Shown here piece by piece: positions 1 to 10,060 of a DNA stretch of 64,000 bases. Numbering within the stretch: position 1 is the stretch's first letter; each line of letters starts with the position of its first letter. The translations under genes were made by a program, and so were the position numbers. The stretch is from Carex sylvatica (lineage: Eukaryota > Streptophyta > Magnoliopsida > Poales > Cyperaceae), in NCBI GenBank assembly GCA_964058845.1, contig CAXKVR010000099.1:124001-188000 (forward strand), written 5' to 3'. A model generated the notes under the pieces. It worked only from the letters and a program-made list of their open reading frames with translations. It was not told the origin of the DNA and searched no databases.

Positions 1-79
1 GTGCCTACATGCAGCAGCTCCCACTTCTTTCTCTCTTTAATTCATCTAGCTCATTTGAGATACACAATTAAATGATTTT

Positions 80-240
80 TTAAAAATAAAATCAATATTA
101 ATTATTTTAATAGAACAAGTCCCATTGGTTTGTTTTAAAAAAAAATAGCTCCATCGATCGGTGGATCTTTTTTTTTTTTAAAACAAACCAATGATGTTTG
201 TTTTTTTAAAATAATTAAAATTGATTCTATTTAAAATAAA
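80..240. repeat. Hairpin-forming inverted repeat upstream of PKS-A
   Basis: An imperfect palindrome whose arms contain CCCATTGGTTTGTTTT and its complement AAAACAAACCAATG around a CCATCGATCGGTGG centre. The same hairpin lies about 0.85 kb upstream of the second PKS copy near 45885-46045. It is probably a small MITE that was present before the duplication. Confidence 0.6.
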
Positions 241-958
241 AAATCCATTTACACATGTTTGTAAAAAGGTGCAGGTAATTTTCTAATTTCTATCCATGAA
301 ACAATTAATTTAACTTTTGCCCGCTGTACAGTATATCGCAGAAACCGTATCACAGAAAATTCGGAGGAAATAAAAAAAAATTAAGAGGAGAGAATATACG
401 TTGATACAATTAATGAAAATTTATCGGTATACAATACAATGAAGGGAAGATTACCTGAAAATTTTCAACTAATAAAAGCTTATAGAAATTGCCAAACTAA
501 AAAAAAGGAGAAGAAAATCAAGTAAGCTTTGATTTCTTCAAGTCACTAGGTTTATTATTTCTTCTGTTAAAGCAGTCGTATTTCACAGGTTACTGATATT
601 TATAAATAACATGAAGAGTGTCAAAAAAAACATTGAAAGCTGAGCAAATATTTAAAAAAAAAAAGGGAACCTCAAGGAGTTGCTTCATTAGCAACTTTTA
701 AGTTATCCTATATAATTTATAATTGAGAATATAATGGATATCAGTTAATATCAAGTCTATCGTTTAACTGCAAGACAGCACTTTCAACCAAACAGAGTAT
801 ATTCTGTTTAAGAATACAAAATGTGTGTATGTGAATAAAGATTAATTGCTTGTAGCGTAATCTTTCTTCATTGATAATTTAATTAAAAAAGCTTTGTACA
901 AGACGAAATCAAATTGTTACCAATGAAGTAGAACATTCTACTACTTTGGATCTTTCAC

Positions 959-966
959 TATTTAAG
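959..966 (+). promoter_or_regulatory. Probable TATA box of PKS-A
   Basis: The sequence TATTTAAG lies 88 bases before the start codon, which would put transcription start near 990 and leave a leader of about 60 bases. It is conserved in the second PKS copy. A nearer TATA-like stretch at about 1010 differs between the two copies and is therefore the less likely choice. Confidence 0.45.
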
Positions 967-1053
967 GCTGCATTCTCAGTAGGATTATGCACATCTCCAA
1001 ACTGTTCCTTTATACATATCAACCTATTTTCTCAGTAGTACCCAACTAATTAA

Positions 1054-2552
1054 ATGGAGCAGTTTGTGCAATCACAGAGGTCAAAAGGCCTTGCTACTGT
1101 TCTAGCAATCGGCACAGCACTCCCACCCGTCTGTGTTCCTCATGATACATACCCCGACATGTACTTCCGGCTTACCAATAGCGAGCATCTTACAGAGCTA
1201 AAGGAGAAGATGACCAGGATATGTAAGTTCATTTCTCCTATTTTTCTTTTCTAGATATATTCAATTTGATTATTATATCCAGTTCACTACCTTAATCCAC
1301 CCAAAAATGTTAGGGAAGCAAATTAATTAGTACTGACCTTTGTTCATTTATTACTATCAAAATGCGATGTAATTGAGTATTACATATCATATTATATATC
1401 GTGCTAATTAGTAAATGAAAACAATTCTTTCTTAAGTACTTCAAATCTGATGCTCAGAAGTCAGAACATTTTAGGCCTGAGACCACAATGAAAAAACACT
1501 TTTAAGTTCCATGTTAAATCATATCTTGATTTATTGAATAATTAATTGTAGGTAAAAGCTCAACTATAAAGCAGCGTTATATGGGCTTGATGGCAAATGA
1601 TGGAGAAATATTAAAGAAGCATCCGAATATTGCCGACCATTCAGCACCATCTCTAGATGCCCGATGGGAGATTGTCTCTGAGGAAGTGGCAAAGCTTGCG
1701 AAAGAGGCAGCAACAGTGGCCATCGGGGAATGGGGCCAGCCTGTATCCAAGATTACCCACCTCATCTTTTGTACAAATAGCGGTGCTGAATGTCCAGGAG
1801 CTGATGTTCGGCTCGTGCATCTACTCGGTCTCCCTACAAATGTTAGGCGCGTCATGCTTTACTACCAAGGATGTCACGGCGGAGCAACTTCACTCCGTAT
1901 AGCAAAGGATCTCGCTGAGAACAATCGCGGTGCACGTGTTCTTGTGGTCACCTCTGAATACATTATTCATGGGTTCCGTGGCCCTTCTGAATCTCACCCC
2001 GATGATCTCGTTTCTCAAGTTTTATTTGGTGATGGATCTGCTGCCGTGATAGTCGGTGCAGATCCCGATTTAGAAGTTGAGCGTCCACTCTATGAGCTCA
2101 TCTCTACAAGGGAAACCATGATCTTGAATACGATGGATGCTCTTGCAATGGTACCAAGAGAAGTCGGAAACCTCGTCACTTTGGCACCTTCAATACCAAA
2201 GCACATCTCGGAAAACATCCGAGGTTGTGTTGAGGAAGTATTAAAGCCATTAGGTATTACCGATTTAAATTCCCTATTTTGGATTGTTCATCCAGGAGGC
2301 CCTAAAATTTTAAAGATGGTTGAAGAAAAACTTGAATTGGAGAAAGACAAGTTCAACATGACAAGGAAGGTACTAACTGATGTTGGCAACTTGTCAAGTC
2401 CAACAGTACTCTTTATAATGAATGAGATGAGAAAGAAATCAATTAATGAAGGAAAGGTTACAACAGGCGATGGGCTTCAATTTGGGATGCTCCTTGGATT
2501 TGGGCCTGGACTGTCAATTGAGGCTATTGCTCTGCGTTCGGTTCCCATTTAA
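1054..2552 (+). CDS. Type III polyketide synthase (chalcone synthase superfamily), copy A
   Basis: Two exons, 1054-1222 and 1552-2552, give 389 residues, the usual chalcone synthase (CHS) length. The intron splits a Cys codon (Cys57) in phase 1, as in other CHS-family genes. The protein aligns without gaps to alfalfa CHS2 numbering. The triad Cys164, His303 and Asn336 is intact, Phe215 and Ser338 are kept, and the C-terminal GFGPG loop is present. Pocket residues differ from CHS: Thr132 to Asn, Met137 to Cys, Thr194 to Ile, Thr197 to Gly, Gly256 to Met, Phe265 to Val. The family condenses a CoA starter with malonyl-CoA in the cytosol as a homodimer. The pocket changes make chalcone an unlikely product; a pyrone, resorcinol or longer polyketide is possible. 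An AATAAA lies at 2693. No breaks are seen. Confidence 0.95.
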
Positions 2553-2692
2553 CCTTTCTCTGTAATTTGCAAAAGACAGTTTACATTACAACAGTAATAA
2601 TAAAAATAATAACCAAAAGTAAATGTAGCTTTTGAAGGTTGGAGATGCGTTAGGAGAATGAGGAAAATGTTGTAATAGATAATTGGAAAATG

Positions 2693-2698
2693 AATAAA
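2693..2698 (+). terminator. Polyadenylation signal of PKS-A
   Basis: A canonical AATAAA lies 141 bases after the stop codon. The matching site is present downstream of the second copy. Confidence 0.45.
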
Positions 2699-3019
2699 AT
2701 GAATCTTAGTGCATGACACCTTTAGATTTTTTTTTTTTTTAAAGCTTAATTGTTTCCTCGTGTTGGATTTATCCAACTCAGTTGGGTTTTATTGAAATTA
2801 AGTGTTTCGCACTTTCTTGCATTTCTCCTATTTGTGAAATAATGTTGAATGTTCTAGCTCTTATAGTGTCGGTTGTCATGGTGTGGTTAATAATTAACTA
2901 TCATTATATAAAGGAAAAAAATGAATTTGGAAAATAGATGAAAAAATTGCACTGTTTCAAACACTCTAGCGAAGCGTAGAAATCAAAGATCAGGAAGAAG
3001 CGAAAAAAAAAAAGTTCTG

Positions 3020-3230
3020 TACGAATTTGGATCACCCCAGTACTTAATCAAATTGAAACGGACGGTTCAGGATCGTTCTTTTAACATGACACAAATCTCA
3101 AAGCACAAATAATACTGGCCCGAGCGCTATTCCCGAATAAACACCATTTTTGAGTTAATCTGAACTGTCCATTTCAATTTGCTTGAGTCAGGTACCTGGG
3201 AGGATTCGGATTCGAATTTATGAAAAAAGG
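3020..3230. repeat. Dispersed repeat, family R, at the edge of the PKS arm
   Basis: It contains a recognisable core, CTCAAAGCACAAATAATACT followed by a GGCCC...CCCGAATA stretch. Related copies occur at 42963-43110 (in the other arm), 48190-48310, 61190-61400 and nested at about 19047-19235; a short terminal piece is at about 63670. The inverted duplication ends inside this repeat. No coding capacity is seen, so it is probably a non-autonomous element or part of one. Confidence 0.6.
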
Positions 3231-3429
3231 GAAACAGAATGGTATAGCAACAAGGTAGTATCTAATACTAAGTTAATCAAGTGTCACTTACTCATGTGCT
3301 AATTAATTCTTTCATCTAGCTAACTCGGAAGGCATACTGCATGTCACAGTATGGTTAAGTGAAAGAATTATGTATGTTAAGCGGTAAAAAAAAAATGTAT
3401 AAATAAACGAAAGAATTATGTATGTCCCA

Positions 3430-4562
3430 CAAACACAATGTATAAATAAACGAAACTATATATATGATCAAAATAACATAAAATTTATAATATTGTTTAT
3501 TTAGAATAATAATTCAAATTATGATAACTAATTTATTTGTTTATAACATTATTTTTTAATATATTTTAAAGTTAGTTCACTTTATTTGGCAATTTTTTTT
3601 TTCTTGAACAAATTTAGAATTTGCAAAAAAATATAAAGTACAACCAAACATAACATATAATAATCAAACTAGTATCGTACTTGTGCGTTGCAACATAAAT
3701 ATATTATAAGAGAATACAAAAAATTAACATACAAAATAATATATTTTCATAACAAAAAATTATAAATTAAAAGAATTATGTATATTAATATATAAGGTCT
3801 ATGTTAAAAACCACATAATGACATTATAAGATCTGTATCAAATTATTAATTCACTTCTCTTACTGATGTTGTTTCCATTTTATTTTATAAATTAATTGTA
3901 CATTATTAATTTTAGACAAAGTTCTAGTGCATGCTGGTATTTTTTTTCAAATTCATGCCCGTGTACGGACTTAGCAAAAAGGAAGGAAAGAAAGAAAGAA
4001 AAAAAAAAGGTGCCTACGATCCAGCACCCAAACCTATCATTATTTGTACATAGATGTTTATACCTACAATTTAATAAAATAATTCAATAGTGATGAATTA
4101 CAATTGAATTTTGTTGATCGGAACAAAATTGATAAGGAATTGAATTCTTCTCAAACTTTTTATTTAAATGTATGCATATGATACAAGGAAAATGATTTCA
4201 TTTTTTTCTCAAACATTTTAATTGTTATTTTTTTATTATGAAAATATATCATTTTGTATGTTAATTTTTTGTATTTTTTTATAATATATTTATGTTGCAA
4301 CGCACAAGTACGATACTAGTTTGATCGTTATATGTTACGTTTGGTTGTACTTGATAATTTTTTGTAATTTCTAAATTTGTTCAAGAAAAAAAATAAAAAT
4401 TGCCTAATAAAGTGAAATAACTTTAAAATATATGAAAAAATAATGTTATAAACAAACAAATTAGTGATCATAATTTGAATTATTTTTCTAAATAAATAAT
4501 ATTATAAATTTTATGTTATTTTGATCATATATATAGTTTCGTTATTTATACATTGTGTTGGT
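3430..4562. mobile_element. Fold-back element with arms of about 330 bp
   Basis: The left arm (about 3433-3765) and the right arm (about 4225-4560) are inverted copies of each other; both include CTAGTATCGTACTTGTGCG or its complement. The centre (3770-4220) is AT-rich with no supported gene. The outer ends read CACAAACACAATG and CATTGTGTTGG. A target-site duplication could not be fixed with confidence. A short direct repeat containing AAAGAATTATGTATGT lies just before the left end. Confidence 0.75.
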
Positions 4563-4689
4563 ATCTATTGATATGCCGTGCTATGAACGACCTAATTAAT
4601 TATTATGTCGTATCATACTTTGTCACTTTTTATTATTAAATAACCATGATATGTACGACATGCGATGCACAGTTATAATCTGTCCGTCT

Positions 4690-5060
4690 GATTTTATTTT
4701 ACAGTGAAAATTAAACTTCTTCGTCAACGTTCTCTTTTATTGTCTCCGTTAATCGACACCTGTTCTTTCCTTTCTCCAAATCTTCTATCCTTGAACGGTC
4801 CGCCCAACCTCCTCTCCTCTGCCCTCCCTCTCTCACTCAGATTCGAATCTCTCTTATCCTCTCCCAAATCAGATCAGTCCTATCTCTCCTCCCAAATCGG
4901 ATCACCATTGTCTCGCAAAAGATAAACCGTAACCCTCCTTTCTCTTTCTCCCTGCGTTACTCTCTTTGGCTGGCTCTCTTAAAAACACCGGTGAAGGTCT
5001 CCCTGTCTCTCTCCGTTAAGCTATCAAGGTCTATTTTTCTCTCTTCCTGATAGATAGATT
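4690..5060 (+). other. CT-rich, leader-like stretch, possible remnant of an interrupted gene
   Basis: Pyrimidine-rich sequence resembles a plant 5' untranslated exon and ends with a plausible donor (CAAG|GTCT) near 5027. A 73-residue open frame here shows no recognisable domain. A CACTA element follows at 5604. An exon-like piece after CAG at about 9710-9828 encodes a Lys-rich 38-residue tail, so a host gene may once have spanned 4.7-9.8 kb. This is weak inference. The rest of 5061-5603 shows nothing recognisable. Confidence 0.2.
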
Positions 5061-6059
5061 TGCTTCTTTTTTAACTTCGTTTGTAATATGGGCAAGTTTT
5101 TTATGATAGTTTTAACTTATAAAGAAGGATGATAGGTTTGATACAAACCAAAAAAAGTGAATAGCTGACTGTACAGAACTTTAGTACATGAATTCAAAAT
5201 CATTTATTTTTTGTTGCTACTTGAGAAATTGCATATTACCTGTTAATCTATGTTGAAATTGGTGATTTGAGACGTGTAATAGTTTTAATTTTGTATATTT
5301 TTTTGAATATATACTTTCATTAATAGACTAGTAAAAAATGATGCATACTGGCCTATATATGAATTATAGTCTAGAATTTCAATTTTCTACTGTTGCACTG
5401 AAATGTAGTTGGTATAGTAACTTTTACTAGAAACTAAGCATTTGATTTTGCTATTACTCCTTGGTTCAAGACATGTCTCTTTAATTATGTTCCAATTCAC
5501 GCTTCTAACCCAACTTTGTCATCTATTAAGTGAAAATCTTTTATCTTTTCATATATCTATATTTTGGATAGAAAAGTTAGTGTAGTGCTACAAAGTGAGG
5601 TATCACTACAAGAAAACATGCATTTACCGGCGCTTACAAATGCCACAAAAAGGCTATAGAAACGCCACCATTGACCTTTCCCGATGTTTCTCTAAGTGCC
5701 GGAAATAGAAGTGTTGGGAAAAGCCTTTCCCGGCGCTTTGGCTATGTTTTCCCAGCGTTTACAGATCGCCACTCGAAATTTGGCACTTACAAAGTGCCAT
5801 CATAATTGTTTGGCTTTTCCCGGCGCTTGGAGAATATTCCCGGCGTTTATACACCCTTTATTGGCGTTTCAGAAACACAGCTAAAAGTTGTAGCATATTA
5901 AAAAAATATGTTTTCATGGCACTTATGAAACGCCGCCAAAGATAAAAAATTATTTAAAAAAAAATTATTTTTATTTTATTTTTAAAAAAATACCAACAAA
6001 TGCCCTTGGGCTTCATTTCACATATCAATCCAGTGCATTGTTTAATTACATCTAGCACT

Positions 6060-7351
6060 CATTGAAAATAAAGGGAAAAGGGGACACAGTGTGAACAGTT
6101 CGGCCATGATAACACCCATTGCCCACATATCTATAGGGAAATAGAAAGATGAACCAAAAAATGAGATCGAACAATTAAATGCACATGCTTTCTTACCATA
6201 TTAAGGTTTGAACAAACTCACCAACTGCTGAGTCATAAACAGAAGACTTTCTTACCATATTAAGGTTTGAACAAACTCACCAACTGCTGAGTCATAAACA
6301 GAAGACTGTAGCAGCACTTCTGGTGCTCTATACCTGTATAGCAAAAAATAATAGTAAGGAAATTTAACAAAATGGAAAAAGTTCCTTTTCTTTTCTCTGT
6401 GTGTGATTGTGTGTGTAGGGGTTGATTTGTACCAGCGAGTGGAAATATATTTTGTAAAAGGAGGAAGAGAAGAAACTTCATGAGCTAGACCAAAATCTGC
6501 AATCTTTATTTATAGTGGCCTTGTTAACCAATAAATTCTCTGAAACCGAGAAATAAATAGAATATTACTAGGTAATACATAAAGAAAATTAAAACAATAT
6601 TATACCAGAAGCTTATAGCACCAGTTCCTTCAGCCTCTTAAAATCCTTTCCCTCTGTCTTTCATTAGTTAGTACAAGTTGTAGTCCTGAAATATTACATT
6701 TCAAATATAATTAAATTCCTGAAATGTATAAAATTAGAAAAAAAAAAATATTCAAATGCAATTTCAATAACTTTTTATATGTTAGTTTGGGGTAATGAAC
6801 AAGTTGGAACTTGAAATAGGCTAACCAGTAAGTAATTTTGTGCAGCCAAAGAAAAAGTGAGAAACTGAAAGACATTAAAATAAGTCAAAGACATTGGAAA
6901 TGCAATACTTAATCCTTACCATGTATTCCATCACAAAGTACAATATGTCGTGTGCTCTTATGACCTCCTTCAGCTTGACAATGTTAGGATGATTCATCCT
7001 GCGTAAAGACTTCACAGACAACAAGCAAAATAAAAACATTAGCAAAAATTAGTATAATATCTCATAAAGAACTAGATAATTCGCAATGTAAAAGGCACCT
7101 TAACTTCACGAAGGTTCATGCACTCCTCCCAAGAATAATATTTTTTCTTCATTTTTTTAACCGCGACCTAAAATTGTTTAATTAACAAGCAATACAGCCA
7201 TAACATTTTAGTTAGAAAATCTAAAATAGAAAGTTCATAATTAGATATATCAAGAAGGTTCTAGAAACATACAACTTCACCACTTTGCTTATTAATTGCA
7301 CGCCAAACACTTCCAAAAGTTCCATCACCAACCTCCTTTATTACCTTAAAT
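6060..7351 (-). pseudogene. Captured fragment of a CDKF/MAK-like (MHK-type) protein kinase
   Basis: At least seven exons can be read in order on the minus strand. 7351-7273 holds the Gly-rich loop (EVGDGTFGSVWRA). 7167-7099 holds [19 protein letters not shown] with the catalytic Lys. 7009-6920 holds [12 protein letters not shown] and the hinge. About 6690-6610 holds NLY*LMKDR, with in-frame stops. About 6516-6433 holds [10 protein letters not shown]. 6333-6281 holds [13 protein letters not shown]. About 6133-6063 holds DMWAMGVIMAELF. Exon borders and introns are retained, so genomic DNA rather than cDNA was captured. The order and motifs fit plant cyclin-dependent kinase F-4/MHK proteins. The His-Arg-Asp catalytic-loop exon was not found, and stops make it non-functional. 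Confidence 0.85.
6188..6305. repeat. 59-bp perfect tandem duplication inside the captured kinase
   Basis: The 59-base unit starting at 6188 repeats at 6247. It spans the 3' end of the activation-segment exon and its splice donor, so the duplication happened after capture or in an already relaxed copy. Confidence 0.85.
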
Positions 7352-9221
7352 CTGTAAAAACCAACAGCAGATATGTCAGATAAATTTTCTGGTTTCATTT
7401 AGATGCTCCTTTGGAACGTACAAACAGACACAGTTTCTGTCTAGAACAATTGTTTTTTACAACTTCAGTCCTTTTATTGAGAAATTAAACATGGCAAATT
7501 CTTTTGTAGTGGCGCATTATAGGAAGGTAAATGCAGAGCCAAAACTCTAGCTCATGCTTTTGTTAGTGTGTCTACACCTTCATTTCATATCCAGGAACCC
7601 AACAAAAACTAGCCCCTTGACACTAAATACTTAACAAAAAATCAATTAGGCATAAAAAAAGGTTCTGAAAGGAATCAACATACCTATCAATGTCGTTTAG
7701 ATGAATAAAACTCAAACTTATCATACATGATATCAACCAACCAAACAATTCTTACACTATTTTGGCAACTTTCAACTATAATTTTAGATGAACAGAACTT
7801 TGAGAAAGTTCTCAAGCATGCATGTGACGTTCCTTGTTCGTCGATGGAAAAATCAGCAACTACTATGGAGAACAAATTAAGAAGAACAAATTTAATCCTG
7901 AAATTTACCAAAAAAAAAAAATCATCATCTTAAATAGATAGAACTATCACTTCCTACTTCCTCTCAAGTTGGCATATGTAGTCTCTTTGAATTTAGCAGC
8001 CATGGCGATCTGTCGAAATAATTTCGCAAGGAGAATATTTGCCAAAGAAGGGAAAATCATATGAGATTGGGAGTGAAGTAATTAGTTAACAAATAGTATC
8101 AACAATTGCTAAAAAGAAAAGAAGAACAATGACCTGATTAAAATTGTAAAACCTTTCTCATGTAAATTTGTCCCCTTTCTCTCTGCAGCTGCCGAAAATA
8201 AAGGTCTATTACTTTCACCTAGAAAAAACATTGGCCTGGCATAGTGGATACTTGCTCATTAAGCAGGAAATAAATAGTGTTGCAAGGAGGAATTTGTAAT
8301 TTTTAATTGCCTAAAAAAATATAGCACTAAATAATTGAAGAAATTTTTGTCCACAGGACATGAACTTGCTTCCAGTTAAGACATTGGCACTATCAGTTAC
8401 TACTCACGAATCTAACCATTGCCGAAATTCTGTTACAGAAACAAACTAAAAATGAATTGAATTATGCTCTAATTCAATAAAAGCCCATGTTTACATAAAT
8501 CAAAAATCAATTGCAAGAACCAAAAACTAACACATTAACACTATCAGTTACGGGACCAAACCATCTTAATTTTATCTGGCTCCCCCTCAATACTATTGTC
8601 AAAGAGATTTAAGAAACATCTACAGAAAATGGAAATATATATATAAAAAAACAAATGTGGTTACCAAATACCAATAGTTTCTTGCGGCTGGTTGTAACTT
8701 TGGGCTAAATGCCTAAAGAACATATAACAAGTGGGTTTATAAGAGTTGTACCTGTACCTGGTTGCATGTCAGATTATAGCTTGATTTTTGGTTGGTTTGG
8801 TACAATAATTTGCCAGAAAAATAGCCAATACATAATTTGCCAGAAGAAGGCCTGTTCCAAGCAATTCTATATTTCTCATGCCAAGCCTTGTCGCAAGAGT
8901 TGATATTTGAAACCTACGCCACAAAACTAATTGGGTTGGTACAACTCGAGAATAACATTGAACTAATTCAAAAAAAATTGAAGCCTTATTCCTAAACCGG
9001 AAATAACATTGAACTAATTTCACAAAATTTCAAAACCTTAATTCAAACCTAAATTCACAAAATTTCAAATTGAAACGCTCAATTCTAGCCCTTAATTCAC
9101 AAATCTCAGAATTTTTTATTATTTTACAAATTTCACATGATAAAAATCTAGTAACTATTGAACCAAAATAACATACCTAGAGAGAGTGTGGCGGCAAACT
9201 GGTAGAAGATCAGTCACAGAG

Positions 9222-9360
9222 AGAGAGACAGAGAGACAGCGGGGGGAGGGTTGGTTTGTGCTCCGGCTTAGAGAGAGAGAGAGACAGCGGGGGGAGGGTT
9301 GGTTTGTGCTCCGGCTTAGAGAGAGAGAGAGACAACGGGAGAGGGTTTGTGCTCGGTAGA
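9222..9360. repeat. 48-bp tandem repeat, about three units, GA-rich
   Basis: The unit contains GAGACAGCGGGGGGAGGG then TTGGTTTGTGCTCCGGC and recurs with a 48-base period; the third unit is diverged. It lies in the right subterminal part of CACTA element 1. The long open frame on the minus strand across it reflects the repeat and is not a gene. Confidence 0.75.
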
Positions 9361-9991
9361 GAGAAAGAGGGCGAACGCAGCGGGATGGCGAGGCAGAGAT
9401 GAAGCGAAAAGGGAGAGGCAGAGAGGAAAGGCAGGGGTGTAAGGTTTGGGTTGGGAGAAACTTTAATTTTACAACTCGCGTAATTTCTGTGCTTGGGCGA
9501 ATACCCACAAAAAGCCGGCGTTTGCTCAGCGATCGAATTTCACCTAACCATATGCTGGCGTTTTTGGTAACGCCACCTGAGTTAACGCCGGTAAACATGT
9601 AATTTGTTGTAGTGTATGCATTTGCTATTATGCATGCCTTAAAATTAGTTACCTTTTGATATTGTTCCAACTTAAAATTCAGTGTTCATCTCTTTTTTAA
9701 TTGCTGACAGGGCGACGTTCGCATTTGAGAAGAAGCTCCATGCAAAGAATGAAGATAAGAGCAAGCAGATGGAGAGCAACATGTTTTCTACACTCTGTGG
9801 AACCAAAGAAAAATTCCAATATTTATGAGGGTAAATAAAGATGCAAAAAAATCTCTCTCCTAATAGTTATGCATAGATCTAAAATTGTTCTAAATTAGTA
9901 AATTTCTCTACAATCATGGCCAATTTTCACTCTTCTTTCACTTTCTCCTCTTTGAGAATCAAAGATCTTCTTTCTATTAGGCATGTCAAAT

Positions 9992-10060
9992 CAAGGTAAC
10001 AACAACAACAACCAAGTCTTAATCCCAAACAAGTTGGGGTAGGCTTGAATCGAGGTAACA
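9992..10060 (+). mobile_element. 3' fragment of an AU-type plant SINE
   Basis: The sequence AACAACAACAACCAAG followed by a TCTTAATCCCA...GTTGGGGTAGGCT segment is the hallmark 3' part of plant AU-like SINEs. A short direct repeat, TCAAGGTAAC and TCGAGGTAAC, flanks it. No 5' tRNA-derived promoter half is visible. Confidence 0.5.

Larger units (their letters stand above)
1..3157. repeat. Left arm of a large inverted duplication (PKS-A arm)
   Basis: This stretch matches the reverse complement of 42963-46126 almost base for base, including promoter, intron, coding exons and 3' flank. Differences are scattered single bases and homopolymer lengths, for example around 1675-1760 in the coding region and in the TATA-proximal leader. 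Homology on this side stops near 3157, inside a dispersed repeat that begins near 3020. The other end is not seen because it reaches the window start. The arms are separated by about 39.8 kb. The near-identity of non-coding sequence indicates a recent duplication. Confidence 0.93.
5604..9614. mobile_element. CACTA (CMC/EnSpm-type) transposon 1, non-autonomous, with captured gene
   Basis: The left terminus is CACTACAAGAAAACATG and the right terminus ends TTGTTGTAGTG. Both are flanked by the 3-bp target duplication TAT (5601-5603 and 9615-9617). Subterminal repeats carry CGGCG and GCGTT motifs at both ends (5630-5870 and 9500-9600). No transposase is seen. The interior carries a decayed kinase gene on the minus strand (6060-7351). 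The remaining interior, 7360-9200, has no gene I can recognise. The 3-bp duplication and the CACT..AGTG ends identify the superfamily. Confidence 0.93.

Noticed and set aside
1577..1902. Extra frames overlapping PKS exon 2 (and their partners near 44222-44547)
   Set aside because: Shadow frames of the PKS coding sequence; the PKS frame has full family homology.
1054..2552. Calling the PKS chalcone or stilbene synthase
   Set aside because: Pocket residues 132, 137, 194, 197, 256 and 265 all differ from CHS.
2549..2776. 75-residue minus-strand frame after PKS-A and its partner at 43351-43575
   Set aside because: Low-complexity Phe/Tyr/Lys-rich sequence in the 3' UTR; it appears twice only because the arm is duplicated.
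9155..9670. 171-residue Ser/Leu/Arg-rich minus-strand frame
   Set aside because: Crosses the 48-bp tandem repeat and the CACTA end; no domain or splice support.
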